Source: an uncultured Collinsella sp. (GTDB lineage Bacteria; Actinomycetota; Coriobacteriia; Coriobacteriales; Coriobacteriaceae). Taken from it: a DNA stretch of 31,269 nt. Positions 8,168-15,559 of this stretch are shown here, piece by piece. Numbering within the stretch: position 1 is the stretch's first letter; each line of letters starts with the position of its first letter. The translations under genes and the position numbers were made by a program. Below the pieces are notes generated by a model, which was not told where the DNA came from, did not search any database, and worked only from the letters and a program-made list of their open reading frames with translations. Location: contig UQZM01000018.1 of NCBI GenBank assembly GCA_900545615.1, forward strand, positions 1 to 31,269, written 5' to 3'.

Positions 8168-8773
8168 ATGGCGACGGTGTACGGTTATGCGCGGGTGAGT
8201 TCGCGCGATCAGAATCTGAACCGGCAGCTGGATGCGCTGGGCGCCTATGGCGTGGGCTCGGCGAATATTTATGCCGACCATGCGAGCGGCAAGGACTTCG
8301 ATCGACCGCGTTATCGCGAGCTGCTGCACGTCCTGGGAGACGGGGACGTGCTGGCGGTGCTTTCTATCGACCGACTTGGCCGTAATTACTCCGAGATTCT
8401 TGAGGAATGGCGACGCATTACCAAGGAGCTCGGGGTTGCCATTGTGGTGTTGGACATGCCATTGCTTGACACGCGCGCTAGGGCCAGCGGCGCGCCGGAT
8501 GTGACCAACGCCCTGATTGCCGATATTGTGCTGCAACTGCTGAGCTACGTGGCGCAGGTGGAGCGCGAGAATATCCATCGGCGCCAAGCGGAGGGAATTG
8601 CAGCGGCGCGGGCGCGAGGGGTCCGTTTCGGTCGACCTCGCAAACCGTGCCCTCCTCAGTTTGAGCTGGTGCGCGATAGCTATGAGGCGGGCGATATTAC
8701 CCGCAGCCAGGCAGCAAAGTGCCTGGGCGTGTGTGTGGGGACGTTCGATCGCTGGATGCGCGAGGCGGGGTAG
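8168..8773 (+). CDS. serine recombinase (resolvase/invertase family)
   Basis: This 201-residue site-specific recombinase begins MATVYGYARVSSRDQNLNRQ. The nucleophile is expected at Ser11 in YARVS, and the conserved arginine motif LSIDRLGRN is near residue 73. The catalytic domain covers ~1-125 (QLLSYVAQVERENIHRRQAEGI marks the long E helix), followed by the hinge RGVRFGRPRK and a C-terminal helix-turn-helix (DITRSQAAKCLGVCVGTFDRWM). Length and layout match small resolvases and invertases, not large integrases. The start at 8168 is chosen because homology begins there; an in-frame ATG at 8138 lies inside the inverted repeat. No transposase or obvious partner adjoins it, so it may be a domesticated or orphan recombinase. 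Confidence 0.9.
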   Translation: MATVYGYARVSSRDQNLNRQLDALGAYGVGSANIYADHASGKDFDRPRYRELLHVLGDGDVLAVLSIDRLGRNYSEILEEWRRITKELGVAIVVLDMPLLDTRARASGAPDVTNALIADIVLQLLSYVAQVERENIHRRQAEGIAAARARGVRFGRPRKPCPPQFELVRDSYEAGDITRSQAAKCLGVCVGTFDRWMREAG

Positions 8774-8879
8774 GGGTTTGCGTCGCTTTGTCGCTTCCTG
8801 TTGCGATTCAAATTTTGATACGGTGACGATGTCATTTGGGGCTACACTCGCTCATATTTAAAAAGACGGAGGTTGGCCT

Positions 8880-9461
8880 TTGGCGCACATGAAGAAAATA
8901 ATCGGGTGGACCGCGATCGCTCTGTTCGCCGCAACGCTGGCGGGCATCTGGGTGCTGACGGAGCAAAACGCAGTGCAGACGTCGTTGCTGAGCGAGTCCA
9001 CCGCGCGCGTGGTGGAGGGCCAGGCTACGGGCGTTCAGGCTGTCGATGCCACGGGTGAAGCCCAGACGGAGAACGGAATGACCGGGGGCACCGATTCGGC
9101 TGCCTCGAATGTCCGGTCTGGCCGACTTGCTTCCATTCGCATGTGGGTGGGCGCGAACGTCCGTCGCGTTGCCCATACCGTAGAGTTTTTCTTCGTCGGA
9201 TTGTTCGCCTCGGTGGTCGTGGTTTGCTTTTCCAGGCGTCCGTGGAGCGTATGCTCCCGTTGCGTGCCCGTATTGCTCTTTTGCGCCGCCTGCTCCGTTG
9301 GCGATCAGGTACATAAGATCTTTGTTCCCGGCAGGCATTTCGACGTTATCGATTTAGGATTCGATGCTGCGGGCTATGTCACCGCCATGCTGTTGGTATT
9401 GCTGGCAGCGGCGTTGGTGCGCCATGCGACTCGGCCGATCGGCGCCCATGCGAGGCTCTAG
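8880..9461 (+). CDS. VanZ-like membrane protein
   Basis: The 193-residue product has an N-terminal membrane segment (GWTAIALFAATLAGIWVL), a polar ~60-residue region, then three further hydrophobic stretches. The family signature is clear: RRVAHTVEFFFVGLFAS followed by SVGDQVHKIFVPGRHFDVIDLGFDAAGY, matching the VanZ pattern of His-x-x-Glu and Asp-Gln-x-His-x-x-(x)-Pro-Gly-Arg. VanZ proteins affect teicoplanin resistance in some enterococci, but most family members have no known role; no van genes are nearby. The start is probably TTG at 8880, seven bases after GGAGG (8868-8872); the ATG at 8889 is 16 bases away. A terminator follows. Confidence 0.85.
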   Translation: MAHMKKIIGWTAIALFAATLAGIWVLTEQNAVQTSLLSESTARVVEGQATGVQAVDATGEAQTENGMTGGTDSAASNVRSGRLASIRMWVGANVRRVAHTVEFFFVGLFASVVVVCFSRRPWSVCSRCVPVLLFCAACSVGDQVHKIFVPGRHFDVIDLGFDAAGYVTAMLLVLLAAALVRHATRPIGAHARL

Positions 9462-9540
9462 CCGGTAACAAACCCGTTTCTGATAATGCGACCTTGTTGA
9501 ATTATTTTGTGTCGCGCGTATTTCCGAGCGGTCGGATTTG

Positions 9541-9570
9541 AGGGGCGAGCGGTAGAACGCTCGCCCTTTG
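9541..9570 (+). terminator. intrinsic terminator after the VanZ-like gene
   Basis: GGGCGAGCG (9543-9551) pairs perfectly with CGCTCGCCC (9558-9566) across a six-base loop, followed by TTTG. The T tract is short but the stem is strong. Confidence 0.75.
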
Positions 9571-9581
9571 TGCGCCACGAT

Positions 9582-9598
9582 GCGGCACAATGTACCGC
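9582..9598. promoter_or_regulatory. 17-bp near-palindrome, candidate MurR-type operator
   Basis: GCGGCACAATGTACCGC reads as an inverted repeat with seven of eight pairs matching around a central A. It lies 67 bp before the regulator start at 9666. The pair GTACCG (9592-9597) and CGGTAC (9615-9620) adds a second, nested symmetry. MurR/RpiR regulators bind palindromes near their own operons, so this is a reasonable but unproven operator. Confidence 0.4.
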
Positions 9599-9665
9599 AA
9601 AAGCTGTTTGTATCCGGTACGAATCGTTCGTTGGTCTTTAATTCTTCTCAACGGAGGTGTTTGAG

Positions 9666-10517
9666 ATGGCAAACGGATTGCTTTTGCGGCTTCGCGAGCG
9701 TGAGCTCAGCGCGAGCCCGGCGGAACGCAATGTCATCGCATATGTAAGCGCTCATCTGCACGAGGTGGTCGGGCTGTCCGTCCGCGGTCTTGCCGATGTC
9801 ACGTTCTCCTCGCCCTCGAGCATTTTGCGCTTTTGCAAGCGTTTGGGTTTTGCGGGCTACAAGGAGTTCCAGCGCGAACTGATTGCCGAGCTGGCGCTCT
9901 TAGGTGACAAGAAAGACGTAGCCCTCGAGGACATCTCCATGGATGACAGCGTCGAACGTATCGTGGGGAAAGTGATGAAAAGCAACGTGCGTACGATCGA
10001 GGCGACGGCGCGAACGCTCGATTACACCGTCTTGGAGCGATGCGCGGCCCGTCTTAAGCGGGCGCGCGCGGTCAATCTGTTCGGTATTGGTGCCTCTCGT
10101 TTGGTCGCGCACGACCTGGCGCAAAAGCTCATGCGTGTCGACAAAGAGTGCCATTTGTACGACGACTGGCATGATCAGCTCTTATGTGCCAAGAACATGC
10201 ATGAGGGCGATATGGCAATCGCCTTTAGTTACTCGGGCTTGACGCAAGAAGTGCTGGACTGCACCGCCGAGGCTCAACGCCACAACTGTCCCGTTGTGGC
10301 CGTTACCAAAGTAGATGGATCATCCAAGCTTGCCACCATGGCCGATGCCGTGCTCGGCGTTGCTGCGAGTGAACCCTTGGTCCGCAGCGGTGCCATGGCT
10401 TCGCGTATGGCCCAGCTTATGGTTGTCGATGCCCTGTACGCTGCTTACGTTGCCAGCGACTACGAACGGGCGACGCATGTCATAAAGCAAAACTACATCG
10501 AGAAACAGGAAAGATGA
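9666..10517 (+). CDS. murR: MurR/RpiR family transcriptional regulator
   Basis: This 283-residue regulator has an N-terminal RpiR-type helix-turn-helix (about 1-77; SVRGLADVTFSSPSSILRFC with the typical RLGFAGYKEFQ) and a C-terminal SIS sugar-phosphate domain (about 110-260; AVNLFGIGASRLVAHDLAQ and DMAIAFSYSGLTQEVLDC). Being directly before murQ, murP and mupG genes, its ligand is most likely MurNAc-6-phosphate or a related phospho-sugar. The start is ATG 9666, eight bases after GGAGG at 9653-9657; the upstream GTG at 9657 overlaps the ribosome site. The next gene's ribosome site overlaps this stop. Whether it represses or activates cannot be read from sequence. Confidence 0.88.
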   Translation: MANGLLLRLRERELSASPAERNVIAYVSAHLHEVVGLSVRGLADVTFSSPSSILRFCKRLGFAGYKEFQRELIAELALLGDKKDVALEDISMDDSVERIVGKVMKSNVRTIEATARTLDYTVLERCAARLKRARAVNLFGIGASRLVAHDLAQKLMRVDKECHLYDDWHDQLLCAKNMHEGDMAIAFSYSGLTQEVLDCTAEAQRHNCPVVAVTKVDGSSKLATMADAVLGVAASEPLVRSGAMASRMAQLMVVDALYAAYVASDYERATHVIKQNYIEKQER

Positions 10518-10527
10518 GGTGAATGAA

Positions 10528-11451
10528 ATGCTCGATTTAACAAAATTCACGACCGAACAGCGTAATCAAAGGTCAATGGACCTCGATACGATGACATCGC
10601 TGCAAATCGTCACGATGATGAACGATGAGGATCTTCGTGCCGTCCAGTCGGTCACGAAAGTGTTGCCCCAGGTTGCCACAGCAATCGACTGGGCTGCTGA
10701 GGCACTCGAGCGCGGCGGGCGCGTCTTTTACATGGGCGCAGGCACCAGCGGTCGTCTGGGCGTACTCGACGCTTCGGAGTGTCCGCCCACGTTTGGCGTG
10801 TCACCCGATCTGATTGTCGGGCTCATTGCCGGAGGCGAGACGGCGTTTATCAAGGCTGTCGAAGGTGCCGAAGACAGCGAGGAGCTTGGCGCGAGCGACC
10901 TGCGGGAGCGTGGACTCTCGGACAAGGATCTTGTCGTTGGCCTGGCGGCAAGCGGCCGTACTCCTTATGTGGTGGGCGGCCTTGCGTACGCCAAGGCAAC
11001 TGGGTGCAAGACCATTGCAATTGCCTGCAACCAAGGGTCGAAGATCGGGGAGAGCGCAGATCTTGCCATTGAGCCCTTGCCCGGTCCCGAGGTACTGACC
11101 GGCTCAACGAGGCTCAAGGCGGGAACGGTTCAAAAGCTCATTCTCAACATGATTTCGACCGGTGCCATGGTCAAGATTGGCAAGGTATACCAAAACCTGA
11201 TGGTCGATGTGCAGCAGACGAACGAGAAACTGGTGGTGCGCGGCCAGAACATCGTGATGGAGGCGACCGGCTGCACGCGCGAGCGCGCTGTTCAGGCGCT
11301 TGCAGATGCCGGCGGCCACGTAAAAACCGCTATTGTCTCGGTACTGCTGGACTGCGATGCCGAGCAGGCTGCGGTAGCTCTTGAGCGGGCGCGAGGTCAT
11401 GTCCGTGCTGCGGTGAGTGGCCATGAGAAGAGCAATGACGATGCCCAATAG
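10528..11451 (+). CDS. murQ: N-acetylmuramic acid 6-phosphate etherase MurQ
   Basis: MurQ cleaves the lactyl ether of MurNAc-6-phosphate, giving GlcNAc-6-phosphate and D-lactate, in cell-wall sugar recycling or salvage. The 307-residue length fits the family. The hallmark MGAGTSGRLGVLDASECPPT (about 65-85, containing the catalytic Glu) is intact, and the SIS domain carries GLAASGRTPYVVGGLAYA and STRLKAGTVQKLILNMIST; the C-terminal helical domain follows (GQNIVMEATGCTRERAVQAL). The start is ATG 10528 behind GAGGTGA (10516-10522), which overlaps the murR stop, so the two genes are coupled. The GTG at 10519 is inside that ribosome site. Confidence 0.95.
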   Translation: MLDLTKFTTEQRNQRSMDLDTMTSLQIVTMMNDEDLRAVQSVTKVLPQVATAIDWAAEALERGGRVFYMGAGTSGRLGVLDASECPPTFGVSPDLIVGLIAGGETAFIKAVEGAEDSEELGASDLRERGLSDKDLVVGLAASGRTPYVVGGLAYAKATGCKTIAIACNQGSKIGESADLAIEPLPGPEVLTGSTRLKAGTVQKLILNMISTGAMVKIGKVYQNLMVDVQQTNEKLVVRGQNIVMEATGCTRERAVQALADAGGHVKTAIVSVLLDCDAEQAAVALERARGHVRAAVSGHEKSNDDAQ

Positions 11452-11508
11452 GTGCGCGGCGTGAGCTGATATGACATCCAGACGAGATACCCAATACAAG
11501 GAGGAGTT

Positions 11509-12939
11509 ATGACGAACAAAGAGCTGGCTCAAAAGCTGCTGGACCTTTTGGGCGGTAAAGACAACGTGCTCGCAAACGCGGCGTGCATGACGCGCTTGCG
11601 CGTGACCGTCAAAGACGCGGGCAACGTCGACACGGAGGGCATTAAGGCACTCGACGGCGTGATGGGTCTGGTCGAGGACGACACGATGCAGATCGTGCTG
11701 GGTCCGGGCAAGGTGAATAAGGTGCTCGAGGAGTTCTCCAAGCTCACCGGCCTTGCGAAAGGCGTTGCCGACGAGAGCGTGGTTGACGCTGCGGCCACAA
11801 ACAAGGCCGCGCAGAAAGCCAAGTACGAGTCCAAGCCGGTTCAGGCCTTCCTCAAGAAGATTTCCAATGTCTTCGTCGCCCTGCTTCCCGGCATCATTGC
11901 GGCTGGCCTCATCAACGGTATCTGCAACGTCATTAACGTCTCGACGGCAGGCGCGCTCGCAGGTGAGTGGTGGTACCAGGGCATTCGTTCCATGGGCTGG
12001 GCCCTGTTTGCCTATCTGCCCATCTTGGTGGGCTATAACGCGGCACGTGAGTTTGGTGGCTCCGCTGCGCTGGGCGGCATCGCCGGCATGATGTGCATCG
12101 CCAACAGTGCCATGCCCCTGCTTGCGCCTGGCGCGGCTGATCCTGCCACTGCCATTCTGCTGCCGCTCACCAATGCGCAGTACAACCCCGCAGCGGGCGG
12201 CATGATCGCGGCTCTCATCGCTGGCGCATTTTTTGCCTGGATGGAGCGTCAGATTCGCAAGGTTATGCCCAACGCACTCGACACGTTTTTGTCCCCGCTG
12301 CTGGTGCTCATCATCGGCACCTTTGCTCTGATGCTCGTCATCCAGCCGGTTGGCGCATGGCTGACGACTGCCATCTTTAGCGTTTTGACCTTTATCTTCG
12401 AGAAGCTGGGCGTCCTGGGCGGCTATATCCTGTCGGCAGGCTTCTTGCCGCTGGTGTCCGTCGGCCTGCATCAGGCGCTCACGCCGATCCACGCTATGCT
12501 CAACGATCCCGACGGAGCTACCAAGGGCATCAATTACCTGCTTCCCATCCTTATGATGGCTGGCGGCGGCCAGGTCGGTGCCGGTTTGGCGCTGTACTTT
12601 AAGACCAAGAACGCCAAGCTCAAGAAGTACGTCGCAGAGTCCATTCCCGTTGGAATCCTGGGTGTGGGCGAGCCTCTGATGTATGCTGTTACGCTGCCGC
12701 TCGTTCGTCCGTTTGTGACGGCCTGCCTGGGTGCCGGATTTGGCGGCGCGCTCGCGGCGCTGCTTCACATCGGCACGGTTTCCCAAGGCGTTTCCGGTCT
12801 GTTTGGTCTGCTAATCGTCGTTCCTGGCCAGCAGCTCGGCTACGTTGCCGCTATGCTGCTTGCCTATGCCGCCGGTTTTGTCCTGACGTGGTTCTTCGGT
12901 GTCGACGAGCAGAAGATCAACGAGTTCTTTGGCGAGTAG
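11509..12939 (+). CDS. murP: PTS EIIBC, probable N-acetylmuramic acid transporter (MurP type)
   Basis: This 476-residue phosphotransferase-system permease has an N-terminal EIIB domain (1-~85) with the phospho-accepting Cys26 in ANAACMTRLRVTVKD, a linker, and an EIIC membrane domain (~110-470) with about ten hydrophobic segments and the substrate-site motif GILGVGEPLMYAVTLPL. It belongs to the glucose/sucrose EIIBC superfamily. Substrate assignment to MurNAc or a MurNAc-containing disaccharide rests on its position between murQ and a MupG-type gene. No EIIA domain is fused or adjacent, as in E. coli MurP, so a general glucose-type EIIA must supply phosphate. ATG 11509 follows AAGGAGGAG. Confidence 0.88.
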   Translation: MTNKELAQKLLDLLGGKDNVLANAACMTRLRVTVKDAGNVDTEGIKALDGVMGLVEDDTMQIVLGPGKVNKVLEEFSKLTGLAKGVADESVVDAAATNKAAQKAKYESKPVQAFLKKISNVFVALLPGIIAAGLINGICNVINVSTAGALAGEWWYQGIRSMGWALFAYLPILVGYNAAREFGGSAALGGIAGMMCIANSAMPLLAPGAADPATAILLPLTNAQYNPAAGGMIAALIAGAFFAWMERQIRKVMPNALDTFLSPLLVLIIGTFALMLVIQPVGAWLTTAIFSVLTFIFEKLGVLGGYILSAGFLPLVSVGLHQALTPIHAMLNDPDGATKGINYLLPILMMAGGGQVGAGLALYFKTKNAKLKKYVAESIPVGILGVGEPLMYAVTLPLVRPFVTACLGAGFGGALAALLHIGTVSQGVSGLFGLLIVVPGQQLGYVAAMLLAYAAGFVLTWFFGVDEQKINEFFGE

Positions 12940-13004
12940 TTTGATATCGCGAGCCGTGTTGCTCAGGGCTCGCGGAGCGCGGCAGATTTCTTGATGATAT
13001 GGTT

Positions 13005-13040
13005 GTGCCGGCGGGGCTAACTGCTCCGCCGGCCTTTTTT
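13005..13040 (+). terminator. intrinsic terminator between murP and mupG
   Basis: GCCGGCGG (13007-13014) pairs with CCGCCGGC (13026-13033), extended by an inner GC pair region, and a C followed by six T residues ends it. The T tract touches the AAAGGAG ribosome site of the gene at 13057, so any transcript reaching that gene from murP must read through this stem. Confidence 0.85.
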
Positions 13041-13056
13041 AAAGGAGCGTTGAAGC

Positions 13057-14109
13057 GTGAAAACGGGTATTTCGATTTATCTTTCCAGCCCTCTGCAGGA
13101 TATTGAGCGGACGATTGAGCGCGGTGCCGCGGCGGGTGCGCGCTATGCGTTCACCTCGCTGCATATTCCCGAGGATGGGGGAGCGGCGTATGCAGATAAA
13201 GTCCGTCATGTTCTGTCGCTGCTTTCCGCCCGCGGCATTGCGCTCATTGCCGATGTGGGGCCTCGCACGTGCGATTTGCTCGGGCTTGAGCGCATCGAGG
13301 ACCTGCGCGATTTGGGGTTGGAATACCTTCGTTTGGACTATGGTTTTAGCGCCCAGCGGGTCGCGGAGCTGTCCGGTGTATTTCGCATTGTGGTCAATGC
13401 ATCGACGGTGAGTTCTGATGAAATCGCATCGTGGCGTGAAGCCGGCGCCGATGTGACTCGTTTTGCCGCCTGCCACAATTTTTACCCCAAGCCTTATACC
13501 GGTTTAGCTCTTGAAGATGTTGCTCGGACGAATCTTCGTCTTGCGGCGCTTGGATTCGAAATCATGGCTTTTGTGCCGGGTGATGCTAACGTTCGCGGGC
13601 CGGTATTCGAGGGACTGCCGACGGTCGAGGCGCAGCGCGGTCGCGCGTCAAAGGTTGCTCTCAATATGCTTGAGCTTGCACATGGCGCCGATTGCGACAT
13701 TGTGTTGGTCGGCGACCCCGATCTTTCCGATGCGGGCTGGGCGCAGTTTGCTCAAGTTTCCGCCGGATACGTGGACCTGCAATGCGAGCTTGAGCCCGGT
13801 TATGCCTATGTGCGCGGGCAGATTCATCACGACCGGCCCGACTCGAGTGTCCTCATCTTTAGGTCTCAGGAGTCACGTACGAAGCTTAAGCCGGATTCCG
13901 TGCCGACGGATGCCGGAGCCGGCCTGCCGCGAAAGGCGGGGTCGATCGCTGTGAGCAATAGCGGATATGGGCGCTACGAAGGCGAGCTTGAGATTGCGCG
14001 GGTCGATCTTCCCGGTGACGAGCGCATGAACGTTGCGGGCCATATCACGCCCGAGGCAATGGAGCTGCTGCCGTTCATCAAACGCGGATTCGGGGTACGG
14101 TTCGTTTAG
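13057..14109 (+). CDS. mupG: DUF871 / MupG-type 6-phospho-N-acetylmuramidase
   Basis: The 350-residue product is of the DUF871 family, whose studied member MupG of Bacillus cleaves MurNAc-6P-GlcNAc in the cytoplasm. It starts KTGISIYLSSPLQDIERTIE and has an N-terminal TIM-barrel of ~240 residues (ARYAFTSLHIPED, LGLEYLRLDYGF, CHNFYPKPYTGLALEDV, FVPGD) and a C-terminal beta-rich domain with the closing region GRYEGELEIARVDLPGDER. The barrel motif HNFYPKPYTGL is characteristic. GTG 13057 follows AAAGGAG. Context (murQ, EIIBC) strongly supports MurNAc metabolism. It may be transcribed separately, since a terminator lies just before it. Confidence 0.88.
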   Translation: MKTGISIYLSSPLQDIERTIERGAAAGARYAFTSLHIPEDGGAAYADKVRHVLSLLSARGIALIADVGPRTCDLLGLERIEDLRDLGLEYLRLDYGFSAQRVAELSGVFRIVVNASTVSSDEIASWREAGADVTRFAACHNFYPKPYTGLALEDVARTNLRLAALGFEIMAFVPGDANVRGPVFEGLPTVEAQRGRASKVALNMLELAHGADCDIVLVGDPDLSDAGWAQFAQVSAGYVDLQCELEPGYAYVRGQIHHDRPDSSVLIFRSQESRTKLKPDSVPTDAGAGLPRKAGSIAVSNSGYGRYEGELEIARVDLPGDERMNVAGHITPEAMELLPFIKRGFGVRFV

Positions 14110-14201
14110 CGTGTGACCCGTGGGATACAATTGGCCCATCATACGAAGGCGCCTCGTGTGGCGTGTGCCTGCGTTGGCCGATCTATATTCGGAGGATTCC
14201 C

Positions 14202-14561
14202 ATGACCGTACTGTTTGTTGAATATCCCAAGTGCTCGACCTGTAAGAAGGCCAAGGCATGGCTGGACGAACATGGGGTAGAGTATATCGACCGCGATATC
14301 GTTTTGGACAATCCCACGGCTGATGAGCTTGCGACCTGGATTGCTCGTTCGGGGCTGCCGGTGCGGCGCTTCTTTAATTCGTCGGGCATGAAATATCGAG
14401 AGCTGGGCCTGAAGGCGCGTCTGGATGCGGGCATGACGGATCAGGAGTGCTACGAGCTGCTGGCGACCGACGGCATGCTGGTCAAGCGTCCGCTGCTGGT
14501 GGGCGACGACTTTGCGATTCCCGGGTTTAAGGAAGCGGCCTGGACCGAGGTGCTGCTGTAG
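14202..14561 (+). CDS. ArsC/Spx family thioredoxin-fold protein
   Basis: The 119-residue product begins MTVLFVEYPKCSTCKKAKAW. It has a thioredoxin-like fold with the CxxC pair Cys11-Cys14, the ArsC/Spx pattern DRDIVLDNPTADELATWI, RRFFNSSGMKYRELGLK, and the C-terminal MLVKRPLLVGDDFAIPGFKE. This pattern suits the YffB/ArsC-like reductase branch of the family; there are no arsenic genes beside it, so true arsenate reductase function is unsupported. ATG 14202 follows GGAGGATT; the longer frame from 14163 has no ribosome site. Confidence 0.88.
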   Translation: MTVLFVEYPKCSTCKKAKAWLDEHGVEYIDRDIVLDNPTADELATWIARSGLPVRRFFNSSGMKYRELGLKARLDAGMTDQECYELLATDGMLVKRPLLVGDDFAIPGFKEAAWTEVLL

Positions 14562-14568
14562 TGGCTGC

Positions 14569-14738
14569 GGAAAGTGCGTCCCGTTTTGAGCTCGGATTCC
14601 GGGACGCAGTTTCCGGTTGAAGGGGCTAGCGGAAACCGTATCCCAGTTTGAGCGCGAAATCCGGGATACGGTTTCCGTTTGGGGCCTCTAGGGGAAAGCG
14701 CGTCCCGTTCTGGACGTAAATTCCGGGATGAGCTTTCC
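14569..14738. repeat. three tandem 46-nt hairpins (class B), 62-bp period
   Basis: The units are 14569-14614, 14631-14676 and 14693-14738, each 46 nt from GGAAA to TTTCC, with starts exactly 62 bp apart. The 15-bp arms pair at 14 of 15, 15 of 15 (using flanking bases 14630 and 14677) and 13 of 15 positions. Arm sequence differs between units in a paired way (GCGTCCC/GGGACGC in unit 1; GTATCCC/GGGATAC in unit 2), and loops in units 1 and 2 share TTTGAGC. No T tract follows, so they are not ordinary terminators. The array fills the gap between the stop at 14561 and the minus-strand gene ending at 14782. Confidence 0.9.
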
Positions 14739-14781
14739 GGTTGGCGGGCATGCGCACTATCCCGGCTGGCGGGCATATGCG

Positions 14782-15192
14782 CTAATCCTCAAGCTGTGCC
14801 CATTCGTGCGGATCGTAGACCTTTACGTGCTTGTTGGGCTTGCCGCTCCAGTACTCTTCGTCCATAAAGGGCAGATATGCCTGAATACCGGGGCAGATAA
14901 AGGGAATCCGCTGCTGTTGCAGTCGCTCACGCTGGCGCTGCTCCAGGTGTGCCTCGGATATGACGGTCGGCATACCGGACAGCTCGACGAGGCTTGCCTG
15001 GATTCGTTTAAGGTCGGGGAGTCCCGCGTGCCATGACATCCGCATGATCAAAAAGGATGCACGGCGGTATTTTGCCTGCATCACCGTGATGGCGGGGCGC
15101 AGTGTGGGATGGATTTTGTCCCGTTCGGGCCAAAGGTCAGCAGTGATCTCGAGGCCCAGGGTCTCCCATAGGTAATCAAGCTCTTCGTCCAT
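14782..15192 (-). CDS. small conserved-looking protein of unknown function
   Basis: The 136-residue product starts MDEELDYLWETLGLEITADL. The stretch LRPAITVMQAKYRRASFLIM, then AHLEQRQRERLQQQRIPFICPGIQAYLPFM, recalls a module seen at the N-terminus of some actinobacterial and firmicute MarR-like regulators, where a similar segment reads roughly R-x-R-L-x-x-x-x-(I/V)-P-F-(I/V)-x-P-G-x-Q-x-Y-L-P. Here no helix-turn-helix domain follows, so it would be a stand-alone or truncated version. That resemblance is from memory and tentative. The start at 15192 has only a weak GAGG site. No membrane segment or signal peptide is visible. It is the only minus-strand gene between 1 and 18357. Confidence 0.6.
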   Translation of the reverse strand: MDEELDYLWETLGLEITADLWPERDKIHPTLRPAITVMQAKYRRASFLIMRMSWHAGLPDLKRIQASLVELSGMPTVISEAHLEQRQRERLQQQRIPFICPGIQAYLPFMDEEYWSGKPNKHVKVYDPHEWAQLED

Positions 15193-15395
15193 GGTGCCTC
15201 GATATCTACGTGATCATTGATACTTCGATTGTGTTGCCTGGTGCTATCGTTTTCACGGTAGAATCTGCCAACGGTTGACGGCTACCGCTCGCGGCGTTTT
15301 GCCCTTCGTGTACAGCGGTTGGCTTCACAGGTCCTTCACGGGTTGGACTAAATTAGGCCAATTTGACTGAATTTCAAAAAAGTCAAAATTGGGGC
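15193..15395. other. intergenic stretch without a recognised gene
   Basis: Between the minus-strand gene start and the tRNA promoter there is no convincing reading frame. It holds a possible promoter (TTGCCT at 15234, TAGAAT at 15259, spacing 19, too long to be confident) and an interrupted inverted repeat GCCAAC (15267) / GTTGGC (15318). TTTGACT / AGTCAAA near 15362-15387 forms a small A-rich hairpin just before the tRNA promoter. A small RNA is possible but unsupported. Confidence 0.4.
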
Positions 15396-15424
15396 TTGCG
15401 TCACGGCGAGACTTCCCGTATATT
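15396..15424 (+). promoter_or_regulatory. candidate promoter of the tRNA-Gln/tRNA-Glu unit
   Basis: TTGCGT (15396-15401) and TATATT (15419-15424) are spaced 17 bp apart, a good sigma-70-type match, about 45 bp before the first tRNA. Confidence 0.6.
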
Positions 15425-15468
15425 TCTTTCTTGCGCAAAGGCACAGCCGAGCGCAGCGATGCAGTCAT

Positions 15469-15542
15469 TGGGATGTCGTCTAATGGCAGGACAGCGGATT
15501 CTGGTTCCGTCAATGGGGGTTCGACTCCCTCCATCCCAGCCA
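15469..15542 (+). tRNA. tRNA-Gln (CUG anticodon)
   Basis: A full cloverleaf can be drawn: acceptor TGGGATG pairs with CATCCCA, the D arm contains CTAATGGCAGGAC, the anticodon stem GCGGA/TCCGT (one G-T pair) holds loop TTCTGGT with anticodon CTG, and the T arm contains GGTTCGACTCCC. The 3' CCA is encoded (15540-15542). It reads CAG codons. Confidence 0.95.
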
Positions 15543-15559
15543 TTGCATTTGCTACATAT

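Noticed and set aside
8880..9461. VanZ-like gene as evidence of glycopeptide resistance
   Set aside because: No vanHAX, vanRS or vanY gene is nearby, and most VanZ-family proteins have no proven link with resistance.
11104..12786. Long minus-strand open frame (560 codons) opposite murQ/murP
   Set aside because: A composition-driven shadow covering two clearly real + genes; its product is low-complexity His/Arg/Gln-rich and without motifs.
14202..14561. Arsenic resistance operon
   Set aside because: Only an ArsC/Spx-fold protein is present; no ArsR, ArsB or Acr3 gene is near, so arsenate reduction is not supported.
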